In this document: positions 14,910 to 24,168 of the stretch, one piece after another
Layout of the letters: each line of letters opens with the position of its first letter
Numbering within the stretch: position 1 is the stretch's first letter
From: Bacteroidales bacterium
GTDB lineage: Bacteria > Bacteroidota > Bacteroidia > Bacteroidales > UBA932
Direction: 5' to 3'
Assembly: GCA_017618115.1 (NCBI GenBank)
Contig: JAFZUX010000008.1
Coordinates: 1-64,000, forward strand
DNA length: 64,000 nucleotides
Program-made: the position numbers and the translations under genes
Notes under the pieces: model-generated
Databases searched by the model: none
What the model saw: the letters and a program-made list of their open reading frames with translations, nothing else
Told to the model about the DNA's origin: nothing

Positions 14910-17068
14910 TGGCAAAACTATCTTACACGGTTAAGAGAGTTGTTTTCACCATGCTCCTATTTGCACTCCTTGTGCCTGCAAAAGCGAGCGGTCAGACTTC
15001 CCCTACCCTCATTCCCTCAGGCAAATACAAGATTACGGTAGACCTTGCTCAAGAGGCGGATCACCCACTCTCAAAGGGTGCCACACTATACCTTAAAAAG
15101 ATGTTCTGGGGTGCGGAAAAGGGAGTAATAATAGACTCTGCACGTCTGGATAAAAAACTCAAAGCCAGTTTTATAGGCCCTATTTTCCCGATAGGTCAAT
15201 ACCCGGAAAAGGAGCCGCAACTCTTTACCGCCGGCCAGTATGACATCTGCCTTGACGGCGAGCCTCTCTTCTCATTTCTCTACTCCTCTATGGATGGTAA
15301 GAACTTTAAGGAGAGTTTCCGTGCAATCCCTTCAGAACCAGGATTCCAGGAGTATGAACGAGTAGCCTCCAAAAAGGAGAAAAAGGCTAATGAAAACGGC
15401 ATATTTCTTCCGGTTCAATTCTTCTCAAAACTGAAGACACTCCAGGAATCTGAAGATGAAAACGTTTCCGGCAAGGCCAAGGAACTTTCAAAAAGGTATG
15501 AACAGACCTTCCTTCTCCAGGAGGCCTTCCGGGCTAAGAAAGATATTCCTAATTCTCTCATTTGCCTGATGTTGAATGACCTCTCTCTTCCGGATTTGAA
15601 AGAGAGAGTACCCATTGCTTTGGCTGATGAGAGAATCCTCTACACCCGGTTTGGGAAGAACTCTTTGGATAGCCGTCTTATGCTCTCTTCCCTGGTTCCG
15701 TCAGTGGCACAGGAGACTGCAGATCAATACCTTAAAAACAAATATCTGACTTACGCTCCCCTCAAGGAAGCCACCTATAAAGCTGTATTTGACTACTTTG
15801 TAAATTCAAAGTATATGAACGACGCCTCAACGGGAGTGTACGTAGCCAAGAACTACATACTGAAAGAGAGTGACTTAGACCCTGCACTCACTGCAGAGGC
15901 CGCATACTACGTTACGGTCAACGAAGGCACTTTGGTCGGAAACAAACTACCGTCCCTCTCTCTAAAGGACACATCAGGAGCCCTAAGGAACATAAATGAA
16001 CTTATGGGAGAGAGTTCAATAATCTACTTTTACTCAGACGATTGCAACTATTGTAAAGAGGAGACTCCAAAACTGATTGAGATACTGAACAACTACACCT
16101 ACTCACCTCTTAACCTATTCACTGTCTATACGGGAACAGACTCCTTAAAATGGAAAGAGTATGTAAGAGAAAACTTCTCCACCACAAATCCGTTTATCTT
16201 CCAAATTCATACTGCAGACATTGCAAGGGAGAGTAATTTCCCTGTTTCATACGGGGTTACAAGCACTCCAAAGATGTTCCTTGCAGACCATAATCTGAGA
16301 ATTACGGGGCGCAATCTAAAATCCTCATCCCTCAATCAACTGCTTAGCAGAGAGGTTTTAATGGGTAACATACAAGAGGGCATTCTAAAGGCCTTCTTCC
16401 AGGAGAAAGAGGATTTCTCACAGTCTGACATTGACTCCGCACTCTACCGTATAGATGTTATTGGAAATGAGAAGGGAGTGGGAAATGATTTGGACTTTTT
16501 GCGTAAGACCTACCTCTATCTTGCTTCATCAAACTACTATCCTAACCAGGAGGCGGCCGCATATCTGGGAGAAAAAATCTGCTCTCAGAAGGAAAAATGG
16601 GAGGACACAGTTTTTACCTCCAGAGTATGTGACGCCGTCAGAATCTTCAATATGAACAAGTTGGGAGAGAAAGCAACGGAGGTACAACTATATGACATCG
16701 CAGACCTTCCGGCATCACTTTTGGGCGGAGAGGGAAAAATAAAAGTGCTCTTCTTTTATAAGACAACCTGCGGGGTCTGCACTCAAATGTTGGAATCCAT
16801 AAACAAAAGTTACTCCAAATTTGGTAAAAAAGCCTCATTCACAGGAGTATATGTTGGCAATAACAAGAGTGCCTGGATTCAATACGTTGCAAAGAACAAC
16901 ATTAAATTCCGCCAACTGTATGACAAGGAGCAACTTGGCTCCCTTGCAGAAAAATATGACATCTCATCCGTTCCTCACATATATCTTCTGGACAGAGATA
17001 ACACGGTAATAGCCAAGGATATAAGCGCAGAGGATCTGGCTGCAATTTTAGAAGAAACTATAAAATAG
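14909..17068 (+). CDS. Exported protein with two thioredoxin-like folds
   Basis: The GTG start overlaps the coaD stop by one base and gives a signal peptide ('VVFTMLLFALLVPAKASGQ'). The 719-residue protein has an N-terminal region like DUF4369 (about 32-120), a helical middle part, a TlpA-like domain with 'CNYC' (about Cys379, Cys382) and a second thioredoxin-like domain with 'CGVC' (Cys621, Cys624) and the cis-Pro loop 'SSVPHIYL'. Both CxxC pairs are intact. It probably acts in the periplasm as a thiol-disulfide oxidoreductase or disulfide-repair protein. The partner is unknown. Tandem redox domains of this kind are common in Bacteroidota TlpA/DUF5106 proteins. Confidence 0.75.
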   Translation: MAKLSYTVKRVVFTMLLFALLVPAKASGQTSPTLIPSGKYKITVDLAQEADHPLSKGATLYLKKMFWGAEKGVIIDSARLDKKLKASFIGPIFPIGQYPEKEPQLFTAGQYDICLDGEPLFSFLYSSMDGKNFKESFRAIPSEPGFQEYERVASKKEKKANENGIFLPVQFFSKLKTLQESEDENVSGKAKELSKRYEQTFLLQEAFRAKKDIPNSLICLMLNDLSLPDLKERVPIALADERILYTRFGKNSLDSRLMLSSLVPSVAQETADQYLKNKYLTYAPLKEATYKAVFDYFVNSKYMNDASTGVYVAKNYILKESDLDPALTAEAAYYVTVNEGTLVGNKLPSLSLKDTSGALRNINELMGESSIIYFYSDDCNYCKEETPKLIEILNNYTYSPLNLFTVYTGTDSLKWKEYVRENFSTTNPFIFQIHTADIARESNFPVSYGVTSTPKMFLADHNLRITGRNLKSSSLNQLLSREVLMGNIQEGILKAFFQEKEDFSQSDIDSALYRIDVIGNEKGVGNDLDFLRKTYLYLASSNYYPNQEAAAYLGEKICSQKEKWEDTVFTSRVCDAVRIFNMNKLGEKATEVQLYDIADLPASLLGGEGKIKVLFFYKTTCGVCTQMLESINKSYSKFGKKASFTGVYVGNNKSAWIQYVAKNNIKFRQLYDKEQLGSLAEKYDISSVPHIYLLDRDNTVIAKDISAEDLAAILEETIK

Positions 17069-17075
17069 AAACGAT

Positions 17076-19910
17076 ATGTTAACCGGAAAGTATCAGGAAT
17101 TTTACGAGAAAATAACAGAGTTTATCCCTAAAGAGAGAATCTTCCACGATCCTCTTACAACGCTGGCCTTTGGAACAGACGCCTCATTCTACCGTCTCAT
17201 CCCTAAGATGGTGGTAAGAGCCTACAATTCAACTGAGGTACGTAAGATAATGATGGCAGCCAATGTAATGGCTATTCCATTGACATTCAGAGCAGCCGGA
17301 ACATCTCTCAGCGGCCAGTCTATCTCAGATTCCGTACTAGTAATCTGTACTCACGGATTCAGAAAGCACGCCATAGCTCCTCACGGAACGCGTATTCTTC
17401 TTGAGCCGGGTATAAGAGGTGCAATGGCCAACCGCCTGTTGGCAAAATATGGAAAGAAGATCGGTCCGGATCCGGCTTCTATTGATTCTGCAATGATTGG
17501 TGGTATAGCGGCAAACAATGCAAGCGGAATGTGCTGTGGTACAAGCCAAAACTCCTATAAAACCATCGCGGATATAAATATCATTCTGCCGGACGGAACA
17601 GATCTTGACACCTCAAGAGAGGAGTCCATAAGAATTTTCCGCCGCCGTCATGAGGATATCGTGACGGGACTTGAGAATATCTCAAAAAGGATAATGGCGG
17701 ATGAGACTCTAAAAGAGAGAATTGAGCGCAAATACAAGATTAAAAATACAACCGGTTACTCACTCAACGCCTTTGTAGATTACTCAGACGGAATAGATAT
17801 TCTCAAACACCTTATCATTGGTAGTGAGGGTACCCTGGCCTTCATTTCCAGCGTTACTTATAACACTGTAGACAACCTGAAATTCAAGGCATTGGCACTC
17901 GTCATATTCCCTACTATAAGAATTGCCTGTGACGCCGTTCAGCAACTTAAGAAGAACCCGGTTTCCGCAGTTGAACTCATTGACCGCGCATCAATAAAAT
18001 CTGTAGAGAATGCAGCCGGCGTACCGGAGTTTTTGAAGACTCTTCCGGACGGAGCCTGCGGTCTTCTGGTGGAGATAACGGAGGAGGACAAACCGTCATT
18101 ACTGGGTAAGATTAAGAGACTTACAAACGTCCTCTCTCAGTTTGAAACTGTGCTTCCTTTTGAATTCACGATGGATGAAAAGGAGCAGGCAACCCTCTGG
18201 AAGGTTAGAAAAGAGACACTTCCAACTGTTGCAGGAATGAGAAAGGTTGGAACCACAGCCATTATAGAAGATATCTGCTTCCCGGTACCTCGTCTGGCAG
18301 AGGCTGTTACGGATCTGCGTGAACTCTTTGACAAAGACGGTTACAGTGATGCCGTAATATTCGGCCACGCCCTTGCCGGAAACCTTCACTTTATGTTCAA
18401 CCAGGATTTCGGAAATGAAGAGGAGGTTAAAAAGTATGCAAAACTGATGGACGATGTCTCTGATCTTGTGGTAAATAAGTATGACGGTTCACTTAAGGCG
18501 GAACACGGAACCGGAAGAAATATGGCACCGTTTGTAGAGAAAGAGTGGGGAAAACAGGCTTACGAGTTAATGAAGGAGATTAAGCAACTCATTGACCCTA
18601 ACGGAATTATGAATCCAGGAGTAATCCTCAACTCAGACCCTGCCGCCCATATAAAGAATCTCAAGCCTTGTCCTCAGACAACGGAGACAATAGACAAATG
18701 TATGGAGTGCGGTTTCTGTGAGAAGAACTGTGTATCAGAAGGTTTCACCTTCTCTCCAAGACAGAGGGTTGCAGCCTTCAGAGAGATTACCCGTTTGCAG
18801 AGAAGCGGTAATAACGAGGCGGATTTGGCTATTATGCTCAAGAACTACAAGTATATGGGAGAAGTTACCTGCGCCACAGATTCTCTCTGCGCGGTAGCCT
18901 GCCCTGTTAAGGTTGATAACGGAAAGCTAACCAAGGAGTTACGCCATCAGTCACATACAGAGAAACAGGAAGAGAAAGCCACCAAATTGGCAAAACATTG
19001 GAACAATGTTGTATGGTGGATGAGAGCGGCCTGGAACATCTCTTACACAATGAGACTTGTATTGGGTAAGAAAATTATGGGCTCCTGTGCTGGTTTTGCC
19101 AGAAAAGTTACCAAGGCAATACCTAAATGGAACTCCTGGTTCCCTGCCGGAAACAGCAGAATATCAGCTTCTAAACTTAAGGGCAAAGAGAATACCGGAA
19201 CTAGAGAGAGAGTTGTATACTTCCCAAGCTGTCTTACCCGTTCAATGGGTAACAGCAAAGAGCAGAAGGATGCAAGAACTCTTACAAAACTTACGGATCA
19301 ACTCATACGCAAAGCGGGCTATGACATTGTCTATCCTAAGAACCTTAAGCACCTCTGCTGCGGAATGGCTTTCTCCAGCAAGGGTTTTGTTAAGGCGGGT
19401 AAGTTCCTAAGCAACAACCTCTTTGAAGCACTCAATGAAGTTTCCGAAGGCGGCAAACTACCTATAGTTTGCGATATGACTCCTTGCCTTTACACCGCAA
19501 AGAGCAACTTTGGAGATAAGCTCACTCTCTACGAGCCTGCAGAGTTTACAAAGAAGTTCCTTATTCCTCGCCTAAATATCAACAAGTTGGATAGAACCAT
19601 AGCAGTATTTGCAGTATGTACATCCAAGAAACTTGGAGTGGACAAGGATATTGTAGAGATTGCAAACCTCTGTGCAACAAAGGTTAAGGTGATGGATACC
19701 AACTGCTGCGGATTTGCCGGAGATAAGGGATTCTTCACTCCGGAACTTAACGATTGGGGACTCAGAGACTTAAAGCGTCAGGTAGAGGGTTGCTCTGAAG
19801 GTTACGCTACCAGCCGCACCTGCGAGGTAGGATTGAGCGAGCATAGCGGCATCCACTTCAAGAACCTGTTGTACCTTGTAGATGAGGCCTCTACACCAAA
19901 GGCTCAGTAA
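17076..19910 (+). CDS. FAD-linked D-2-hydroxyacid dehydrogenase with Fe-S and CCG domains
   Basis: This 944-residue protein joins an FAD-binding (PCMH/GlcD-like) half to an Fe-S half. 'GGIAANNASGMCCG' (about 148-161) is in the FAD pocket and 'FGHALAGNLHFMF' near 430 carries the flavin-site histidines. Two 4Fe-4S motifs follow: 'CMECGFCEKNC' (about 543-553) and 'CATDSLCAVACPV' (about 599-611). CCG-type motifs are at 'HLCCGMAFSSKGF' (about 763) and 'NCCGFAGDKGFF' (about 880). The layout matches E. coli YdiJ, a D-2-hydroxyglutarate dehydrogenase, and D-lactate dehydrogenases of the DLD-II group. Likely substrates are D-lactate or D-2-hydroxyglutarate, with electrons passed to the quinone pool. 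It follows the thioredoxin-like gene by 7 bases. Confidence 0.85.
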   Translation: MLTGKYQEFYEKITEFIPKERIFHDPLTTLAFGTDASFYRLIPKMVVRAYNSTEVRKIMMAANVMAIPLTFRAAGTSLSGQSISDSVLVICTHGFRKHAIAPHGTRILLEPGIRGAMANRLLAKYGKKIGPDPASIDSAMIGGIAANNASGMCCGTSQNSYKTIADINIILPDGTDLDTSREESIRIFRRRHEDIVTGLENISKRIMADETLKERIERKYKIKNTTGYSLNAFVDYSDGIDILKHLIIGSEGTLAFISSVTYNTVDNLKFKALALVIFPTIRIACDAVQQLKKNPVSAVELIDRASIKSVENAAGVPEFLKTLPDGACGLLVEITEEDKPSLLGKIKRLTNVLSQFETVLPFEFTMDEKEQATLWKVRKETLPTVAGMRKVGTTAIIEDICFPVPRLAEAVTDLRELFDKDGYSDAVIFGHALAGNLHFMFNQDFGNEEEVKKYAKLMDDVSDLVVNKYDGSLKAEHGTGRNMAPFVEKEWGKQAYELMKEIKQLIDPNGIMNPGVILNSDPAAHIKNLKPCPQTTETIDKCMECGFCEKNCVSEGFTFSPRQRVAAFREITRLQRSGNNEADLAIMLKNYKYMGEVTCATDSLCAVACPVKVDNGKLTKELRHQSHTEKQEEKATKLAKHWNNVVWWMRAAWNISYTMRLVLGKKIMGSCAGFARKVTKAIPKWNSWFPAGNSRISASKLKGKENTGTRERVVYFPSCLTRSMGNSKEQKDARTLTKLTDQLIRKAGYDIVYPKNLKHLCCGMAFSSKGFVKAGKFLSNNLFEALNEVSEGGKLPIVCDMTPCLYTAKSNFGDKLTLYEPAEFTKKFLIPRLNINKLDRTIAVFAVCTSKKLGVDKDIVEIANLCATKVKVMDTNCCGFAGDKGFFTPELNDWGLRDLKRQVEGCSEGYATSRTCEVGLSEHSGIHFKNLLYLVDEASTPKAQ

Positions 19911-19950
19911 TCTGTTGAATCTTTGTTGCAGCACTTTGCAACTATTTGAA

Positions 19951-19958
19951 TATTTTTG
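19951..19958 (+). promoter_or_regulatory. -7 box for tmRNA
   Basis: TATTTTTG is an exact TAnnTTTG box 30 bases upstream of the tmRNA 5' end. TTTG-like bases at 19922-19928 may be the -33 region, with somewhat long spacing. The primary transcript would then be trimmed by RNase P. Confidence 0.6.
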
Positions 19959-19987
19959 CATCATATAATTGACCGTTAACAACACTT

Positions 19988-20385
19988 GGGGGTGTTCTGG
20001 TTTTGACATCAGATTAATTGGTCGGCAAGCGTGCAGAGCGTTGGAAGAAGAGCTCTTTAAACTTCAACTTTCAGCCATTAGTTGGCAACAACAATTATGC
20101 ACTCGCTGCGTAAACTGCTAAGCAGACGCGCTTAATCCTTGAGGGTCAAGGACCTTCGGACGAGTATCCCGCCCTGTTTTCCGTTCTCTTGGGCAAGGCA
20201 TACGGGGTATCATCTAAAGAGAAATGCCGGAGCCTACTCCTTTAAAGCTCCGAAAGATTAAAAGGATAAGCTGAAGCTTTGCCCGCTCCGGGGCGGAACT
20301 TCAGACGAAAATCAAACCGGAGATACGCACGTAGAAAACCGGTTGGTGGTTTGATTGGACAGCGGTTCGACTCCGCTCACCTCCA
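19988..20385 (+). ncRNA. ssrA: tmRNA
   Basis: The 5' end GGGGGTG (19988-19994) pairs with CACCTCC near 20378-20384 as the tRNA-like acceptor stem. 'TTCTGGTTTTGAC' follows as in other tmRNAs, and the T arm 'GGTTCGACTCC' ends the molecule. The tag frame reads G-N-N-N-Y-A-L-A-A-stop at 20084-20113, resuming at GTT (20081) or GGC; B. fragilis-type tags also end NYALAA. CCA is not encoded (genome has CAA), so it must be added. It rescues stalled ribosomes and tags the nascent chain for proteolysis. Confidence 0.96.
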
Positions 20386-20396
20386 CAAAATAACCC

Positions 20397-21371
20397 TTAT
20401 CCTGTGAGGGAAGCCACAAGGATCATTAGGCAGATGGCTATGAAGAATACCACTCCTAAGAAGAGCATATTGAGGAGGATAAGGGCCAGAGTTTTACCAA
20501 TACTTTTCCAAATACTCATCTCATAAATCTGCTTGTAATCCCACGCCATAATGAACGGTAGAATAATATCGTCCAGAGTATCTACACTGCCCGTAGAAAA
20601 TGTTCTGACTAAGATAGTTACAACAAGTATCTGACAGCTTATAAAGATCTGAATAAAGAAATGTTCCGTAAAGGAAAAACGTAAATCTTTTCTTGTTCTT
20701 AAAAAGAGCAGCCAGGCAATAAATGCAAAGGAGATGTTTAGGATAATGATGAAAAATCCCCTGTTGTTCTTTCTCCAATTATTGGCGTAAAATAACTCAT
20801 CTACAACCCTTAAAGAAATATCGTTATTCCTTTTGGTTTCTATTTGCTCTTCTAAGGTCATAGTAGAGTCTATAGTTTTTAACTGTGAAATAAGAGAATC
20901 TCTTGGAATAGTAACCTCCTTACTACCACCCTTGTTAATAATGATTCTGTCTCCTTGGGGAGTCTTGATGAGATTAACGTGAACCTCAACGGCATACAGA
21001 ACGCACAAGAAGAAAAGTAACTTAATTGGAGCGTAGTACGGAGCACGGTGTCCTTTGAGATAATCTCTTATGAAGTGTCCGGGACGCAGAAAAAGTTGTA
21101 TAACCGTGGAGAGAACGCTCCTGTCATTGTAATCCCAAACGCCTAAGGTACTGCCAATTATCTTCTTTGGAGTTAGTCTGGCAGTTGAGGCGCTCTGTCC
21201 GCATCTAGGGCAGTAATTTCCCTCGTATTCATAGTCACAGTTGAGACATTTGTGATGCTCATCCATACCGGTCATATCATAGGATTTGCTCTCCTTAGGA
21301 TGGCGGATACTATGCCACAACTTGCTGAAATACTGCTTAATGCGCTTAGCCGTTCTCTTAAAGTAACTCAT
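20397..21371 (-). CDS. DUF3667 membrane protein (paralogue A)
   Basis: This 324-residue protein has a cytosolic zinc ribbon ('CLNC' and 'CPRC', about 43-61). The conserved 'RPGHFIRDYLKGHRAPYYAPIKLLFF' segment (about 100-125) leads into the first membrane helix, and about three more hydrophobic segments follow in the C-terminal half. That combination is the DUF3667 family. Function is unknown; it could be a small-ligand or lipid-related membrane protein. It is translationally coupled to lnt (ATGA overlap at 21368-21371), and a paralogue lies at 24165-25265 on the other strand. Confidence 0.8.
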   Translation of the reverse strand: MSYFKRTAKRIKQYFSKLWHSIRHPKESKSYDMTGMDEHHKCLNCDYEYEGNYCPRCGQSASTARLTPKKIIGSTLGVWDYNDRSVLSTVIQLFLRPGHFIRDYLKGHRAPYYAPIKLLFFLCVLYAVEVHVNLIKTPQGDRIIINKGGSKEVTIPRDSLISQLKTIDSTMTLEEQIETKRNNDISLRVVDELFYANNWRKNNRGFFIIILNISFAFIAWLLFLRTRKDLRFSFTEHFFIQIFISCQILVVTILVRTFSTGSVDTLDDIILPFIMAWDYKQIYEMSIWKSIGKTLALILLNMLFLGVVFFIAICLMILVASLTG

Positions 21372-22957
21372 ACCTTTCTTTTAAACAGAAACAGCAATAA
21401 TAAGGCGAGCGCAAGATAGAAGGAGGCAACACCTATTACATCTCCGTATTTTACAAACGGAGTGACTGAATTGTTGAGTGTCACTTCTCCCGATAGATAT
21501 GCTTTCTCCCACCACGGAGTCTGCTGCGTAATCTCACCCTTTTGATTGATGAAGGCGGAAATGCCTGTGTTGGCGCTTCTTGCAATGTCTCTTCTTGTCT
21601 CAATCGCTCTCAGCGATGCGTAATGCAGGTGCTGAATATGCCCCCAGGTGTTGCGCCACCAACCGTCGTTTGTGATGATAGTCATTAAGTTGGCGCCGCC
21701 CTTAATATAATCTCTGAAGTAATCTCCGAATACGGATTCGTAGCAAACCGCAGTACCAATCTTTACGTTATCTGCGGCGTTGAAAATTGTTCTGTAAGGA
21801 TCTATGCCGTAGTTGCCTATTCCACCGCCCAAATCTATGCCCAGTGAACCGAATACGCTTTTATTACCAATGTAAGGTATTGTCTCCGCAAGTATTACAA
21901 GCTTAGACTTATGGTGGTATGAAATACTACCATCAGGCGTTAAAAAGAGGGCGGTATTGAAAACGTCATACCAGGAAGGACCGCTAGCCCTTGCAGATCT
22001 TGTTGGTTTGTAAGGAGTTGGGTAGAACTTGTGAGTTACGGCTCCAAAGATGACGTTTGTATTTTTCTCTGCGGCAAGGTTTTGGAAGCGTTGCAGGGTG
22101 GCGTTTGCCAGAGTGCTCCCCTCCATAATTACCCCCGCCTTCTCGGAAGGGTTGAAAAAAGTTTCAGGGGCCACTACAAGAAAAGTGGTCTTAGTGAGTG
22201 CACTGTCGAGAAGAGAGAAGAGAATCTCATTCTGCTGGCTCTGAGTCAGCCCTCCGAATTTGTCTCCGTAAGGGTCTATGTTGGGCTGAAGTATGGCAAC
22301 CTGCTTTGTTACAGGATTTTCCGTCTTGTAGGTATAGAATCTGATATGCGATATTACAGACGGGATAACAGCCATAGCAAGTGCCGCAATGGCAAAATAC
22401 CGGCTGCGCCTTCTCTCTATTACCCTTGTTACCGCCCTGAACAGCAGTATGTTAACCAGCAGTATCCAAAGACTTCCTCCAATGGTTCCCGTAACCTCGT
22501 ACCACTGAATGTGTTTGATACTATCTGCAAAGCCGTTACCCAATGTGAGCCACGGCCAGGTTACCTGCCAGGTTTGATAGAAGTGCTCCCATCCGCACCA
22601 AAGAAATGCAAAGAGCAGGTATGGGAGAAGGTTGTTAAATCTTTTTCTGCTCCATCTGAATACCCTGAATATTATTACCATCTGGAGGGAGTTGAGAATT
22701 ATTGCCGCAACCGCACCCGCCTCGGTAGCGTACCAAATCCAGTAAGTGGTAAAAATATTCCAGACCAGAAAAGCCGTAAAATAGCATATCCAGAAATTTC
22801 TGACCTTATCCCTTGTGGCAAGGTATTCCGCCGCAAAAAGGGGCAAAAACGCCACAAATGAGATTATTCCCGTGCTCGGCATAATGAAGGGAATTGAGAG
22901 TAAAATTCCCGATATAACCGACAGGATAAGCAGAATTTTGAAGCTTGTTTTTTTCAT
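21368..22957 (-). CDS. lnt: Apolipoprotein N-acyltransferase
   Basis: The enzyme adds the third acyl chain to the N-terminal cysteine of lipoproteins at the inner membrane. About six N-terminal membrane helices are followed by a nitrilase domain with 'VVAPETFF' (Glu nucleophile-activating site), a Lys in the 'HHKSKLV' segment and Cys in 'AVCYESVF'. I start it at ATG 22957 (529 residues), where the signal-like first helix begins. A longer frame to 23137 would run across the divergent LysE gene. The -7 box TATTTTTG ends only 5 bases before this ATG. It overlaps the DUF3667 gene by 4 bases. Confidence 0.93.
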   Translation of the reverse strand: MKKTSFKILLILSVISGILLSIPFIMPSTGIISFVAFLPLFAAEYLATRDKVRNFWICYFTAFLVWNIFTTYWIWYATEAGAVAAIILNSLQMVIIFRVFRWSRKRFNNLLPYLLFAFLWCGWEHFYQTWQVTWPWLTLGNGFADSIKHIQWYEVTGTIGGSLWILLVNILLFRAVTRVIERRRSRYFAIAALAMAVIPSVISHIRFYTYKTENPVTKQVAILQPNIDPYGDKFGGLTQSQQNEILFSLLDSALTKTTFLVVAPETFFNPSEKAGVIMEGSTLANATLQRFQNLAAEKNTNVIFGAVTHKFYPTPYKPTRSARASGPSWYDVFNTALFLTPDGSISYHHKSKLVILAETIPYIGNKSVFGSLGIDLGGGIGNYGIDPYRTIFNAADNVKIGTAVCYESVFGDYFRDYIKGGANLMTIITNDGWWRNTWGHIQHLHYASLRAIETRRDIARSANTGISAFINQKGEITQQTPWWEKAYLSGEVTLNNSVTPFVKYGDVIGVASFYLALALLLLFLFKRKV

Positions 22958-22962
22958 AAGGT

Positions 22963-22979
22963 CAAAAATAGTAAATTTG
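22963..22979. promoter_or_regulatory. Back-to-back -7 boxes between lnt and lysE
   Basis: On the minus strand TATTTTTG (22970 to 22963) faces lnt; on the plus strand TAAATTTG (22972-22979) faces the LysE gene. The two boxes touch, so RNA polymerase binding in one direction must exclude the other. Neither has a clear -33 box. Confidence 0.6.
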
Positions 22980-22997
22980 CCGTTCAAATAGGAAGTA

Positions 22998-23642
22998 ATG
23001 CTGATAGTTTTTCTAAAAGGACTGATTGTGGGGCTCGGAGCCTCCATACCGTTAGGACCGGTTGGAGTTCTCTGCATACAGAAGACGCTGAGCAAGGGAC
23101 GTATGGCAGGTTTTATAACCGGCCTGGGTGCCTCCATATCTGACCTTATCTACTCCGCACTCTCCCTTTTGGGCCTCTTCCTCATTGATGATTTCATTGA
23201 GAAAAACAAGGCTCTTGTACTTATTATAGGAGGAGTGGTTATCGTACTCATAGGTATTAGAATCTATACCAGAAACCCTATAAAATCTATCAGGCAGAAG
23301 AATACCAACGGAAAACGAATAAAGGATTTGGCTGAGTCTCTGGCCATTACCATGACCAACCCGGGCTCCATCTTTTTAATATTCGCCATGCTGGCAGCGG
23401 TAAGACTGGATATTTCAAGCTATTCTCCGGAAGAGGCAAGTACCGTTGTAAGAATTCTGCTTGTTGCAATATTCCTTGGATCGGCACTTTGGTGGTTCTC
23501 ACTGAGCACGCTGGTAAACATCTTCCGCAAGAAGTTCCGCCTGCGTCAGCTTATTGCCATTAACAGAATTGCCGGCATTTTGATTATTGTGCTGGGCGTT
23601 ATCTCTCTGGCAGAGGGCCTTATCAAACTTGTACTTGTTTAA
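22998..23642 (+). CDS. LysE family exporter
   Basis: This 214-residue integral membrane protein with about six helices has the family's first signature 'PLGPVGVLCIQKTLSKG' (about 20-36). A second conserved stretch, 'TMTNPGSIFLIFA' (about 118-130), is also present. The LysE/RhtB family exports amino acids or related small molecules; the substrate cannot be told here. It is divergent from lnt and may be cotranscribed with the following exported protein and DUF3667 gene (19-base gap). Confidence 0.88.
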   Translation: MLIVFLKGLIVGLGASIPLGPVGVLCIQKTLSKGRMAGFITGLGASISDLIYSALSLLGLFLIDDFIEKNKALVLIIGGVVIVLIGIRIYTRNPIKSIRQKNTNGKRIKDLAESLAITMTNPGSIFLIFAMLAAVRLDISSYSPEEASTVVRILLVAIFLGSALWWFSLSTLVNIFRKKFRLRQLIAINRIAGILIIVLGVISLAEGLIKLVLV

Positions 23643-23661
23643 TAGCAAAATAACTACAGAG

Positions 23662-24168
23662 ATGAAAAAGTTCCTTTTAATTGGTTTACTGACTGTTGTA
23701 TCTCTCTTTCAGTTGAATGCTCAGGATTGGGCTGGCAGAAGATATCTGTCTGACGACCCGAGTGCTTTGCATGCGGCTCTTGTTGCTATGATTCAGAAAG
23801 ATGGTGATTTCCAGAAATTATCCAAGTTGGAGCAGACTCAGTATCTGAGCGTTATTTACATGATTGAATTCAGGATGGCCGTTGCCTTTAAGAGCAAGAT
23901 GAGATGTGATTTTACAGTCATTGCAAAGGCCAATGAGGCAATACTCAAAGCCACTAATGCTAACGATGAAAAAAGAGCTGCTATCGCTCAGGCTATGAAC
24001 AATATTACCAATGATTTAAAGGCAAGCGGCACTTATTCAATAGAGGGAAACAAACTCACCATAACGGAAAAAAACGGTGAAAAGATGTCATTTAAACTGA
24101 TGGACAGTGAGGGGGAAAAGATGACTTCAGACGAATACAATAATATTGTCTTAACAAGGGTTAAATGA
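23662..24168 (+). CDS. Exported protein of unknown function
   Basis: I start this at ATG 23662 (168 residues), which begins a typical signal peptide ('MKKFLLIGLLTVVSLFQLNAQ'-like, cleaved near residue 20). A longer in-frame extension would overlap the LysE gene and lacks sense. The mature part is mostly helical, then a short beta segment with 'GTYSIEGNKLTITEKNG' that resembles lipocalin-like small domains. I do not recognise the family. It overlaps the following DUF3667 gene by ATGA, so the two are translationally coupled, suggesting a shared role at the envelope. Confidence 0.75.
   Translation: MKKFLLIGLLTVVSLFQLNAQDWAGRRYLSDDPSALHAALVAMIQKDGDFQKLSKLEQTQYLSVIYMIEFRMAVAFKSKMRCDFTVIAKANEAILKATNANDEKRAAIAQAMNNITNDLKASGTYSIEGNKLTITEKNGEKMSFKLMDSEGEKMTSDEYNNIVLTRVK

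Noticed and set aside
22031..22861. 276-codon open frame on the plus strand opposite lnt
   Set aside because: It lies wholly inside lnt on the other strand, has no recognisable motifs and is explained by lnt codon use.
22958..23137. Longer N-terminus of lnt reaching 23137
   Set aside because: It would cross the divergent LysE gene and both -7 boxes; the membrane helices begin at ATG 22957.
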